The notes under the pieces were generated by a model. It searched no databases and was not told the origin of the DNA. It saw nothing but the letters and a program-made list of their open reading frames with translations. Below, one piece after another: positions 8,215 through 16,321 of a DNA stretch of 64,000 bases. Position numbers and translations under genes: made by a program. Source of the stretch: Salidesulfovibrio onnuriiensis (lineage in GTDB: Bacteria; Desulfobacterota; Desulfovibrionia; Desulfovibrionales; Desulfovibrionaceae); the NCBI RefSeq assembly GCF_008001235.1, contig NZ_CP040751.1:2917501-2981500 (forward strand). The letters are read 5' to 3'. The first letter of the stretch is position 1; every line of letters begins with the position of its first letter.

Positions 8215-9693
8215 ATGAAGCACATGTCCGAAGACATCAAAAACACCAACGGCCAAGGCGAAGGCGAAGAGAGCTTTGCCGAACTGTTCGAACAGTACAG
8301 TGACGGCGGCTCCGAAAACCTCAATGTCGGCGACAAGATTTCCGGCGCGGTTATTTCCATCGGTGAAACCACGATTTTCGTGGACACCGGTTCCAAGCTC
8401 GACGGCATCGTCGAACGCGAAGAACTGCTGGACGAGGAAGGCAACCTGACCGTTGCCGAAGGCGACACCGTGGAACTCTACGTGGTGGGCGTCGACTCCG
8501 GCGGCATCAAGCTTTCCCGCGCCCTGTCCGGCGTCGGCGGCCTCAAGATGCTTGAGGAAGCCAAGGCGGGCAACCTGCCCGTGCAGGGTTCGGTTTCCGG
8601 CACCTGCAAAGGCGGCTTCAACGTCACGGTCATGCAGCGCCGCGCCTTCTGCCCGGTGAGCCAGATCGACAACCGGTTCGTGGAAGACACCGAGCCTTAC
8701 GTGGGCCAAAGCTTCGAATTCCTGATCACCAAGCTGGAACAGGGCGGCCGCAACATCGTGGTTTCCCGCCGCGCCCTGCTGGAACGCGAGGCCCAGGCCG
8801 CTTCCGAGGAATTCCTCAAGGAAGTGAAGGTGGGCGACGAGGTGGAAGGCACCGTTTCCAAGCTGGCCCCGTTCGGCGCGTTTGTGGAACTGCGCCCGGG
8901 CGTGGAAGGCCTGGTGCACATCTCGGCCCTCGGCTACTCCCGCGTGCAGCACCCCGAGGAAGCCGTTTCCGTGGGACAGAAGGTCAAGGCCAAGATCGTC
9001 GGCATCGAGACCCACGAAAAATCCGGCAACCTGAAGATTTCCCTGTCCATGAAGGAACTGGCCCAGGATCCGTGGGATACAGTGGCCGCCACCTTCAGCG
9101 AAGGCGCCAAGGTCACCGGCAAGGTGGTTCGTCTGGCCGACTTCGGCGCGTTCGTGGAGATCGCTCCGGGCGTCGACGGCTTGGTGCACGTTTCCGAGAT
9201 GAGCTACACCAAGCGCGTGCACAAGCCCTCGGACATGGTTGCCGAAGGCGACACCGTTTCCGTGAAGATCAAGGGCATCGACCTGGAAAACCGCCGCATC
9301 TCCCTGTCCATGAAGGACGCCGAAGGCGACCCGTGGCTGGACGTGGAAGACAAGTACCAGCCCGGTCAGGTGGTGGAAGGCACCGTGGAGAAGGTCGAGC
9401 AGTTCGGCATCTTCATCAACCTGGAGCCCGGCATCACCGGCCTGCTGCCCAAGTCCGTACTGGCTCGTTCCGAAAAGGCCAAGGAATTCGACAAGCTGAA
9501 ATCCGGCGACACGGTTGCCGTGACCATCGGCCAGGTCAAGGTGCAGGAACGTAAGATCTCCCTGTCCACGGGCGATGAAAAGGAAGTCGAGGACTGGAAG
9601 CAGTTCCAGCCCAAGAAGCAGTCCACCCAATCCGGCGGCGGCTTCGGTTCCCTGGGCGACATGCTCAAGGAAGCCATGGACAAAAAGAAATAG
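8215..9693 (+). CDS. S1 RNA-binding protein (30S ribosomal protein S1-like, five S1 domains)
   Basis: RNA-binding protein of the ribosomal S1 family, which helps mRNA engage the 30S subunit. In the 492-residue sequence I count five S1 domains at about residues 37-102, 121-187, 206-278, 296-367 and 383-452. The last three carry the typical GAFVEL..GVEGLVHIS pattern. A short tail (GGGFGSLGDMLKEAMDKKK) ends the protein. Enterobacterial S1 has six domains, so this is a shorter member. Whether it is the main ribosomal S1 or a paralogue cannot be decided here. No clear ribosome-binding site lies before either ATG (8215 or 8224). A strong terminator follows. Confidence 0.88.
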   Translation: MKHMSEDIKNTNGQGEGEESFAELFEQYSDGGSENLNVGDKISGAVISIGETTIFVDTGSKLDGIVEREELLDEEGNLTVAEGDTVELYVVGVDSGGIKLSRALSGVGGLKMLEEAKAGNLPVQGSVSGTCKGGFNVTVMQRRAFCPVSQIDNRFVEDTEPYVGQSFEFLITKLEQGGRNIVVSRRALLEREAQAASEEFLKEVKVGDEVEGTVSKLAPFGAFVELRPGVEGLVHISALGYSRVQHPEEAVSVGQKVKAKIVGIETHEKSGNLKISLSMKELAQDPWDTVAATFSEGAKVTGKVVRLADFGAFVEIAPGVDGLVHVSEMSYTKRVHKPSDMVAEGDTVSVKIKGIDLENRRISLSMKDAEGDPWLDVEDKYQPGQVVEGTVEKVEQFGIFINLEPGITGLLPKSVLARSEKAKEFDKLKSGDTVAVTIGQVKVQERKISLSTGDEKEVEDWKQFQPKKQSTQSGGGFGSLGDMLKEAMDKKK

Positions 9694-9714
9694 TTCGAAA
9701 CACAGAGTGATTCC

Positions 9715-9747
9715 AAGGCCCCTGCCGCTAAGCGGCAGGGGCCTTTT
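9715..9747 (+). terminator. Rho-independent terminator after S1-domain gene
   Basis: 15-bp perfect arms (AAGGCCCCTGCCGCT / AGCGGCAGGGGCCTT) separated by a single base, with TTTT at the end. It insulates the glycerate locus from the ftsY unit. Confidence 0.93.
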
Positions 9748-9782
9748 GCATACTGCTAAACCTTACGGCGCAGGCCGCGTCA

Positions 9783-9810
9783 TTGACAACTGTAATAATT
9801 GAGCTATAAC
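9783..9810 (+). promoter_or_regulatory. Sigma-70 promoter of the FadR-type regulator gene
   Basis: TTGACA at 9783-9788 and TATAAC at 9805-9810 with a 16-bp spacer, one of the best consensus promoters in the window. Transcription would start near 9817, immediately before the operator at 9821-9833. Confidence 0.75.
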
Positions 9811-9820
9811 CGTATTTCCG

Positions 9821-9833
9821 CTGGTAGGACCAG
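9821..9833. promoter_or_regulatory. FadR-family operator (autoregulatory site)
   Basis: CTGGTAGGACCAG, a perfect inverted repeat of the TGGTnnnACCA type bound by GntR/FadR-family regulators. It lies just downstream of the predicted start site, where a bound repressor would block the polymerase. The identical 13-mer recurs at 10608-10620. Confidence 0.78.
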
Positions 9834-9856
9834 AAACGCTTCACTCAGGGAACCAG

Positions 9857-10576
9857 ATGAACAAAGAACTCCTCGACCCCATAAAGAAATCCCGCATCTC
9901 CGAGCAGGTGGCCGACAAGCTGGAAGAGCTCATCCTCACCCGCCAATTGAAGCAGGGAGAAAAGCTGCCTTCGGAGCGCAAGCTCATGCAGATGGTCGGC
10001 GTGGGACGCGGAGCTGTCCGGGAAGCTCTTCGCATTCTCGAAATCAAGGGCTACATAGAATCCAAACAGGGGATCGGCGCATTCGTCAAAAACGCCGACG
10101 GCGACATACACATTCCCCTGTCCCATTGGCTTTCGGACAAAAACGAAATCCTACCCAATATTTTCGAAGTACGGCTTATTCTTGAACCGGACGTGGCCGC
10201 CCTGGCCGCCAAGCGGATCACCCCCAAGCTGCTGGATGAACTCCGCGCCACCCATGAGGAGTTTTCCCAAAGCGTAGAACAGGGGGACCTGCCCAAATCC
10301 ATCATGGCTGACGCGCAATTCCACGAGCTTCTGGCCAAGGCCACCCGAAACAAGCTGCTCATCTTCACCATGGGTACCTTGCAAAAGTCCATCATCATGG
10401 GATGGAAGGCCAGCCTCAAGGTTCCCGGCCGCTCCATGAAGACGGTGCATGAACATGAGGAAATACTGAACGCAGTGGCAAGCGGCGACGCTCACAAGGC
10501 TTCCGCTGTCATGCGCAAACATTTGGCCGATGCCACCACCGAACTTCAGGACCAGGGAATGGAGTACGAGCGCTGA
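9857..10576 (+). CDS. GntR-family transcriptional regulator, FadR subfamily (FCD domain)
   Basis: Ligand-responsive DNA-binding protein of 239 residues. The N-terminal winged helix-turn-helix (residues 8-75) contains LPSERKLMQMVGVGRGAVRE and ALRILEIKGYIESKQGIGAF. The all-helical FCD sensor domain (residues 90-230) includes EVRLILEPDVAALAAKRI, ADAQFHELLAKATRNKLL and HEHEEILNAVASGDAHKA, with the D/H residues that usually bind a metal and a carboxylate ligand. It stands directly before genes for glycerate uptake and phosphorylation. The same palindrome occurs before its own gene and before the permease, so it most likely represses both until glycerate or a related hydroxyacid appears. Confidence 0.9.
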   Translation: MNKELLDPIKKSRISEQVADKLEELILTRQLKQGEKLPSERKLMQMVGVGRGAVREALRILEIKGYIESKQGIGAFVKNADGDIHIPLSHWLSDKNEILPNIFEVRLILEPDVAALAAKRITPKLLDELRATHEEFSQSVEQGDLPKSIMADAQFHELLAKATRNKLLIFTMGTLQKSIIMGWKASLKVPGRSMKTVHEHEEILNAVASGDAHKASAVMRKHLADATTELQDQGMEYER

Positions 10577-10605
10577 TTGTGTTGCGCCCGTTTTTTTTTT
10601 GCTGC

Positions 10606-10622
10606 TACTGGTAGGACCAGTA
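10606..10622. promoter_or_regulatory. FadR-family operator upstream of glycerate permease operon
   Basis: TACTGGTAGGACCAGTA, a perfect 17-bp inverted repeat whose core matches the site before the regulator gene exactly. It follows a T10 run at 10591-10600. No clear -35/-10 pair could be assigned. Confidence 0.75.
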
Positions 10623-10929
10623 ACCAAGTAACTAGCAAATGTGACGAACAAGGCCGATGCCGAAACAGGGAAAGCGTTTAGGCGCGCTTCAAGTCCATAC
10701 GGCACCGGCATCATAAAATTTCTACCAATGGAGGTGAGGATGACCGGTATCGGACGCCGGCTCTGACCGGCACACGGGCAAACGGCAATATTGAGTTCGG
10801 CAATCCATGCAGCGAAAGCGTCTCGATATAAAATAGCGGCTTTCCCGGATTGTCTTTGGTAAATAGCGCACTCCACACCTGCAAATTTCAATAAGCGGAG
10901 ACTGCGCCAACAAACTCAAGGAGATAAAG
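10623..10929 (+). other. Long leader region of the glycerate operon
   Basis: About 300 nt between the operator and the permease start with no full-size gene. It contains a tiny ORF of eight codons at 10740-10766 (MTGIGRRL) behind GGAGGTGAG, an unusually strong ribosome-binding site. Close to the permease, GCGCACTCC can pair with GGAGACTGCGC around 10868-10906, with a two-base bulge. Either could be a post-transcriptional control element. Nothing matches a riboswitch class I know. Confidence 0.35.
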
Positions 10930-12261
10930 ATGGTTAGCGGTGGTATAGCGGTCTTGATTCTGCTCCTGTGCGTCGGACTTATCGTCTACCTGACCTCGAA
11001 GCACAAGATGAATGCTTTTGTCGTCCTCATTTTCACGGCCTTCCTCTTCGGCATCATGGTGCAGATGCCGTTGCCAGACATTGTAAAGACGATTCGCGAC
11101 GGCTTCGGGGGAACCCTCGGCTACATCGGCATCGTCATCGTGGCAGGAACGATCATCGGCACAATTCTCGAACGCACGGGCGCAGCGCTGGCCATGACCC
11201 AGGGTATTTTGCGGGTTATCGGCAAGGAACGTTCCCCCCTGGCCATGAGCGTGGCCGGATATGTGGTTTCCATCCCTGTTTTCTGCGACTCGGGCTACGT
11301 CATCCTGAGCCCCCTGAACAAGGCGCTGGCGAAACAGAGCGGCAAGGCCATGGCCACCATGGCCATCGCCCTGGCAACCGGTCTGTACGCGACACACTGC
11401 CTGGTGCCACCCACTCCCGGTCCCATTGCCGCAGCGGGCATCCTGGGCGCAGACCTCGGCCGGGTCATCGGTTTCGGACTCCTGGTCTCCATTCCGGGCA
11501 TGCTCGCAGGCTATTTCTGGGCCGTGCATTTTGCGAAACGCTACAACATCGAAATCGATGGCGGCGAATCCTATGAGGAGCTGATGAGCAAATACGGGCG
11601 ACTGCCCGGCGGCATCCACTCCAGTCTGCCCATCCTGGTGCCGATCCTGCTCATCCTGTTCAAATCAGTGGCAAGCTACCCCACCAATCCACTGGGTGAA
11701 GGTACTTTGCGCACCGTGTTGCAGTTCATCGGCGACCCGGTCACTGCCCTGATGGCGGGCATTCTCATCGCTATGACCCTGATCAGGAAAGACCAGCTCA
11801 AGGAAGCCCTGGACGGATGGATGAACGAAGGCGTCAAGAACGCGGCCCTCATCCTGGCCATCACCGGCGCGGGCGGCGCTTTCGGCAGGATGCTCAAGTC
11901 CTCGCCCCTGTCGGACTTCCTGGGCGCGAACCTATCCTCCCTGGAGCTGGGCATATTCCTGCCCTTCATCATCGCCTCCGCCATCAAGACGGCGCAAGGG
12001 TCGTCCACAGTGTCCATCATCACCACGGCGTCCATCATGGCCCCGCTCATGGCAAGCCTCGGCCTGGACCCGGCATACACGGTGCTGGCCATCGGTGCAG
12101 GAGCCATGACGGTTTCCCATGCCAACGACTCCTTCTTCTGGGTGGTTTCCCAGTTCTCGGGCATGGACACTCCCATGGCATATAAAACTTACACAACTGC
12201 CACCGCCATACTCGGTGTGACGACCATCCTGGCAGTTGCCCTGGTTTCCGTGATCTTCTAA
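10930..12261 (+). CDS. GntP-family permease, probable glycerate transporter
   Basis: Cytoplasmic-membrane symporter of sugar acids, 443 residues with about 12 hydrophobic segments. Family signatures include IVIVAGTIIGTILERTGAAL, VVSIPVFCDSGYVILSPLNK and TGLYATHCLVPPTPGPIAAA. GntP members carry gluconate, glycerate or related acids. The glycerate kinase gene downstream in the same unit makes glycerate the best guess. Ribosome-binding site AAGGAG lies 6 bp before the ATG. The gene is preceded by a 300-nt leader with a FadR-type operator and is followed by a perfect 13-bp hairpin, so its expression can be uncoupled from the later genes. Confidence 0.9.
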   Translation: MVSGGIAVLILLLCVGLIVYLTSKHKMNAFVVLIFTAFLFGIMVQMPLPDIVKTIRDGFGGTLGYIGIVIVAGTIIGTILERTGAALAMTQGILRVIGKERSPLAMSVAGYVVSIPVFCDSGYVILSPLNKALAKQSGKAMATMAIALATGLYATHCLVPPTPGPIAAAGILGADLGRVIGFGLLVSIPGMLAGYFWAVHFAKRYNIEIDGGESYEELMSKYGRLPGGIHSSLPILVPILLILFKSVASYPTNPLGEGTLRTVLQFIGDPVTALMAGILIAMTLIRKDQLKEALDGWMNEGVKNAALILAITGAGGAFGRMLKSSPLSDFLGANLSSLELGIFLPFIIASAIKTAQGSSTVSIITTASIMAPLMASLGLDPAYTVLAIGAGAMTVSHANDSFFWVVSQFSGMDTPMAYKTYTTATAILGVTTILAVALVSVIF

Positions 12262-12271
12262 ACACAAAACA

Positions 12272-12302
12272 CCCGGCGGGAAGGATGCACCTTCCCGCCG
12301 GG
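12272..12302 (+). terminator. Intercistronic hairpin after the permease gene
   Basis: Perfect 13-bp stem (CCCGGCGGGAAGG / CCTTCCCGCCGGG) with loop ATGCA but no T-run, so it is more likely an mRNA-stabilising or attenuating structure than a full terminator. Confidence 0.55.
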
Positions 12303-12329
12303 ACAAAGCCCCCATCAACCGGAGCAGGA

Positions 12330-12986
12330 ATGATCACTAGAATACGACTGAAAATAATGGAGCGGCTTGCATTCAACGCCTTTGCCCTCTCCAAATTTGA
12401 AACCGCGCTCAAGCATTTCGAATCCATATTGAGACTGGACGGCCAAAGAAAGGGAATCCGGCTCAACATGGGCCTGTCGCAGCTGTCCCTGAGACGATTC
12501 AACGAAGCGGTGGACAGCTTTCGGGAGGAACGAGAACGCCACGGAGACAGCCCGGCCCTGCGCAAAGGGATGGCAGAAGCCTTCTACCGCATGGGTGATC
12601 GGCTTTCGGCCCTCGAAGCATATGAACTGGCCGCGTCCCGCGAATCATCAGACAAGGACAGCCGTTTTTTTGCCATGCGCATATCCATCTGCGCTGCCCC
12701 AGAGCTGTTCCAACAGGCCATGCAAGCGCGATCACTCATGAAAGAGGGCGACAAGCTCATGCTGCAAAAGCGGTTCGAGGATGCGGAAGGTATTTTCAAG
12801 CAAGTGCACGACCTGGACGCCACGCATTTCCAGGCCTTGAACAATATCGGCGCCATACAGGTTTCCCGCAAGGACTACGATAACGCCAAAAAGAATTTTC
12901 TCAAGGCCGACGAACTTGTCGACCTGCCGGTGATCAAGCAAAACCTCGTGTACCTGAAGCACGTTCGGAACCAAGAAAAGCACTAG
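12330..12986 (+). CDS. TPR-repeat protein in glycerate operon
   Basis: A 218-residue predicted cytoplasmic protein with at least three tetratricopeptide-like helical pairs. They lie at about residues 8-45 (FNAFALSKFETALKHFESIL), 48-100 (NMGLSQLSLRRFNEAVDSFR) and 140-205 (QALNNIGAIQVSRKDYDNAK). No signal peptide or membrane segment is seen. It lies between the permease and the glycerate kinase with small gaps, so it is in the same operon, but no role in glycerate metabolism is obvious; TPR proteins usually act as scaffolds. An earlier in-frame start falls inside the intercistronic hairpin and was rejected; GGAGCAGGA precedes the chosen ATG. Confidence 0.75.
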   Translation: MITRIRLKIMERLAFNAFALSKFETALKHFESILRLDGQRKGIRLNMGLSQLSLRRFNEAVDSFREERERHGDSPALRKGMAEAFYRMGDRLSALEAYELAASRESSDKDSRFFAMRISICAAPELFQQAMQARSLMKEGDKLMLQKRFEDAEGIFKQVHDLDATHFQALNNIGAIQVSRKDYDNAKKNFLKADELVDLPVIKQNLVYLKHVRNQEKH

Positions 12987-12998
12987 GATGAACAAGAC

Positions 12999-14363
12999 AT
13001 GAGAGAACATCTGGAAGCCATATTCGCCGCCGGCCTGGATCGCGTGAACCCGTACAAGATGATTACCAGGCACGTCAACGTGCAGAACGGACAGCTCATC
13101 GTTGCAATGGAAAACTATGAACGGAGCGTGAACCTGGACGATTACAATCGCATCCTTGTGCTCGGTGCAGGCAAGGCCTCCGCGCCCATGGCCAAGGCGT
13201 TCGAGGAAATCCTGGGGGATCGCATCGAAAAAGGGCTCGTATGCGTGAAGTACGGGCACACGGAACCGCTGGAACGTGTGGAGGTCGTGGAGGCCGGGCA
13301 TCCCATCCCGGATGAGAACGGCGTTCACGCGGCCAAACGCATCGCCGATCTCGCGAGCGAAGCCGATGCCGAGACCCTGGTGATCAACTGCATTTCCGGC
13401 GGAGGCTCCGCCCTGCTGCCCTCCCCCATGGACGAACGCGTATCCGGCGGTCTGGCATCCCTCAGCCTGGTCGACAAGCAGCGGGTGACCGAAGCGCTGC
13501 TGCGCTGCGGAGCCGACATCACGGAGATCAACTGCGTACGGAAACATATATCGGGAATGAAGGGGGGCCGCCTGCTGCAGCTAATGCATCCGGCCCGAAG
13601 CCTCAACTTCATCCTTTCCGACGTCATCGGCGACGATCTCGGCAGTATCGCCTCGGGAGTCACCAGCCACGACGAAACCACGTTTTCCGACGCCCTCGCC
13701 ATCATCGACCGCTACGAGCTGCGCGGAGACATCCCGGCCAATGTGCTCACGATCCTCGAGCTGGGCGCGCAGGGACGCATACCCGAGACCCCAGGGGCGG
13801 GAGACCCCGCCCTGGCAACAGCGGACAACATTCTCATCGGCACCAACCGCCAGGCCCTTCTCGCGGCGGCGGCCAGGGCCAGGGAACTGGGCTACCAGGT
13901 CCAGGCCCTCACTGCCCAGCTCGGCGGGGAAGCCCGGCACGTGGCCAAGGTGCTGGCCGACATAGCCAAGGACGCGACCAGCTGCGACATGTTCCTGAAA
14001 AAGCCCGTCTGTCTGATCACCGGCGGCGAATCCGTGGTCACCCTGCAGGGCAACGGCCGGGGCGGCAGGAACCAGGAAATGGCCCTTGCCTTTCTCCACG
14101 AACTGAGCCGCTGGCGGCACGGCAGGGACCAGGTCCACTTCCTGGCGGCTTCCACCGACGGCAACGACGGCCCCACGGACGCGGCAGGCGCCTTTGCCGA
14201 CGAACGGGCGCTTTTGAGCTACCACGAACTTCAAGGCGAAACCATCCACGAGTCCCTGAAGAACAACGACTCCTACAATTTCTTCGAAAGGATCGGCGCG
14301 CTTTTCAAGACCGGCCCCACCAACACCAACGTCTGCGACCTGCAGATGGTGCTGATCGTCTAG
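12999..14363 (+). CDS. Glycerate 2-kinase, MOFRL/TtuD family
   Basis: Phosphorylates D-glycerate with ATP, usually to 2-phosphoglycerate, feeding it into lower glycolysis. The 454-residue protein has the DUF4147 domain at residues 1-240, including RILVLGAGKASAPMAKAFEE, GHPIPDENG, CISGGGSALLPSP and RKHISGMKGGRL. The MOFRL domain follows at about residues 300-450, with CLITGGESVVTLQGNGRGGR, NQEMALAF and FLAASTDGNDGPTDAAGAF. Length and motif order are typical. It is the last gene of the glycerate unit; the convergent pseudouridine synthase gene ends 30 bp beyond it. Confidence 0.93.
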   Translation: MREHLEAIFAAGLDRVNPYKMITRHVNVQNGQLIVAMENYERSVNLDDYNRILVLGAGKASAPMAKAFEEILGDRIEKGLVCVKYGHTEPLERVEVVEAGHPIPDENGVHAAKRIADLASEADAETLVINCISGGGSALLPSPMDERVSGGLASLSLVDKQRVTEALLRCGADITEINCVRKHISGMKGGRLLQLMHPARSLNFILSDVIGDDLGSIASGVTSHDETTFSDALAIIDRYELRGDIPANVLTILELGAQGRIPETPGAGDPALATADNILIGTNRQALLAAAARARELGYQVQALTAQLGGEARHVAKVLADIAKDATSCDMFLKKPVCLITGGESVVTLQGNGRGGRNQEMALAFLHELSRWRHGRDQVHFLAASTDGNDGPTDAAGAFADERALLSYHELQGETIHESLKNNDSYNFFERIGALFKTGPTNTNVCDLQMVLIV

Positions 14364-14393
14364 CGGGCCTCTGCGCCTCTAACGGGGAGCGAA

Positions 14394-15236
14394 TCAAAAC
14401 GGCGCAGGAGACTCAGCCTCGAAGGAGTCGAAGGCAATGCGCTGATGGTGCAGATGCAGCCGCGCGTCCGCGTGGCTGCCGTAGAGTGCATCCCCGAGAA
14501 TGGGGTGGCCCAGGGAGGCGAGGTGGGCGCGGATCTGGTGGCGGGCTCCCTTGCGGATCACGCAGCGCACCAGCGTGGTGTCCGATTCCATGCCGAACTC
14601 GATGGGCTCCACCTCGGTCCAGCGCCGTGCATCCGGGTCGTCCTCGTCCAGCACCCTGGTCTTCTTGCGCCCGGCCATGTCCAGCCGGTTCTTCACGGTC
14701 ACGCTGTGCATAAGCCTGCCGTGCACCCGGGCGTAGTATTCCTTGGTTATCATCCCGGACTCCTCGCAGCGTCGATACCGGTCCACGGCCCCGGAATCCA
14801 GGGCGACCAGCACAATGCCCGAGGTGGGATTGTCCAGCCGGTTAAGCAGGACCGCCTCCCTTTCGGGAAACAGCCGTGGCAGAAGCGATTCCACGCTGAG
14901 GTTGTCGCGCCCGGCAATGGCGGCGCTGTGCACGCCTTCGGGCTTGTACACGGCGGCAAAGCCGCCGTCCTCCTTGAGCACGCGCACCTCCGGGGGCTCG
15001 TCCCTCCCCTCCTCCGTGTCGGGCGGGAGCACCTCCAGCAACTGGCCTGCCGAGACCCTGTAGGAGGACCTGCGCGGCGCTCCATCCACGTGAACCAGAC
15101 CTTCGTCGCACATGCGCCGGCGCTGGCGCAGCCCGGCTTGGGGCAGCAGCGTTTCCAGGGCCTTGTCCAGGCGGGCTCCGTCCTGTTCGGAGGGGATGCG
15201 GGCAGCGGATTCGTCCATGGCCCGGATCATAGCCAT
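14394..15236 (-). CDS. RluA-family pseudouridine synthase
   Basis: Isomerises uridine to pseudouridine in rRNA or tRNA. The roughly 280-residue protein has an N-terminal S4-like RNA-binding domain (RLDKALETLLPQAGLRQRRR, residues 20-80) and a catalytic domain. The RluA signature is NRLDNPTSGIVLVA, whose Asp is the catalytic residue. VRCVIRKGARHQIRAHLASL and GHPILGDALYGS follow near the C-terminus. In the usual HRLD motif the first His is Asn here. The start is uncertain: ATG codons at 15236, 15230 and 15218 are possible and none has a strong ribosome-binding site. The rRNA target cannot be named. Confidence 0.87.
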   Translation of the reverse strand: MAMIRAMDESAARIPSEQDGARLDKALETLLPQAGLRQRRRMCDEGLVHVDGAPRRSSYRVSAGQLLEVLPPDTEEGRDEPPEVRVLKEDGGFAAVYKPEGVHSAAIAGRDNLSVESLLPRLFPEREAVLLNRLDNPTSGIVLVALDSGAVDRYRRCEESGMITKEYYARVHGRLMHSVTVKNRLDMAGRKKTRVLDEDDPDARRWTEVEPIEFGMESDTTLVRCVIRKGARHQIRAHLASLGHPILGDALYGSHADARLHLHHQRIAFDSFEAESPAPF

Positions 15237-15334
15237 CTGCAATCTATCCGCAAGTATTTAATCACTTTGACGCAGGAATGAAAAACTCATACACCATACG
15301 GACACACGAGAATGTCCGATGAACAGGAGGGCCT

Positions 15335-16321
15335 ATGAGCTTTGACGTGCTGTGGATATCCCGCGACGAAATCGAATCCCTGAACATAAGCATGAACGAC
15401 GTCATGAAGGCTGTCGAACGCGGCTTCACGGCACTGGGCGACAAGCAGGTGGAAATGCCCGCCAAGATCGGCGTGCACCCGCGTGAGGACTGCTTCATCC
15501 ACGCCATGCCCTGCCATGTGGGCGGGGCCGTGGACCGCTGCGGCGTGAAGTGCGTCTCGGGCTACCCGCCCAACACGCCCAAGGGCCTGCCCTACATCTC
15601 GGGCATCATGCTCCTGGCCGACCCGGAAACGGGCCTGCCCCAGGCGGTCATGGACGCGGGCTGGATCACGGCCTGGCGCACGGGCGCGGCCTCGGGCGTC
15701 TACGCCAAGCACTTCGGCAGCCCGGACACGCGAACCGTGGCCATCATCGGGGCCGGGGTGCAGGGCCGGGTCAATCTCTTGGCCATGCGCGAGGTCTTCC
15801 CACAGCTCCGGCAGGTCAACATCTTCGACATTTCCGAAGCCCAGCTCGGCAACTTCCTCTTCGAAATGCAGCCAGAGTTGCCCGGGGCCGGCTTCCGTGT
15901 CTGTCAGGACATCCCCACGGCGGTCGCGGACGCGGACGTGATCATCACCTGCACGCCCATCGTGGAAAGCCCGAAACGGTTCATCACCCGGGACATGATC
16001 AAGCCCGAGGCCTTGTGCATTTCCGTGGACTACTGCTCGGCCTTTTCCGAAGACATCATGCGGGGGGCCGTCTTTGTCTGCGACAACCGCAACCAGTACG
16101 TCTGGACCCAGGAACAGGGCACCTACTTCCAAAACGGATACCCCCGGGCCGGCGACATCCACGCGGACATGGGCGAGATCTGCGCGGACCACAAGCAGGG
16201 CGTCCGCCAGGGCCTGCGCGGCGCGGTGCTCATGGGCATCGCCAGCCACGACGTCATGACCGCCTCGCTGATTTACGATCTGGCCACGGACAGGGGCCTC
16301 GGCACAACGGTGAAGCTGTAA
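15335..16321 (+). CDS. Ornithine cyclodeaminase / mu-crystallin family protein
   Basis: NAD(P)-dependent enzyme family that includes ornithine cyclodeaminase, alanine dehydrogenase and ketimine reductases. The 328-residue protein has the N-terminal substrate part (GVKCVSGYPPNTPKGLPYIS, MDAGWITAWRTGAASGVYAK). A Rossmann fold follows with VAIIGAGVQGRVNLLAM at about residues 130-146. The exact reaction is not fixed by the family. A good GGAGG ribosome-binding site precedes the ATG. It is the first of six closely packed genes; the next starts on the base after its stop. The EamA exporter downstream suggests an amino or imino acid substrate shared by both. Confidence 0.85.
   Translation: MSFDVLWISRDEIESLNISMNDVMKAVERGFTALGDKQVEMPAKIGVHPREDCFIHAMPCHVGGAVDRCGVKCVSGYPPNTPKGLPYISGIMLLADPETGLPQAVMDAGWITAWRTGAASGVYAKHFGSPDTRTVAIIGAGVQGRVNLLAMREVFPQLRQVNIFDISEAQLGNFLFEMQPELPGAGFRVCQDIPTAVADADVIITCTPIVESPKRFITRDMIKPEALCISVDYCSAFSEDIMRGAVFVCDNRNQYVWTQEQGTYFQNGYPRAGDIHADMGEICADHKQGVRQGLRGAVLMGIASHDVMTASLIYDLATDRGLGTTVKL

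Noticed and set aside
12285-12329. Earlier start for the TPR protein
   Set aside because: The codon lies in the loop of a 13-bp hairpin and lacks a ribosome-binding site; the ATG at 12330 follows GGAGCAGGA.
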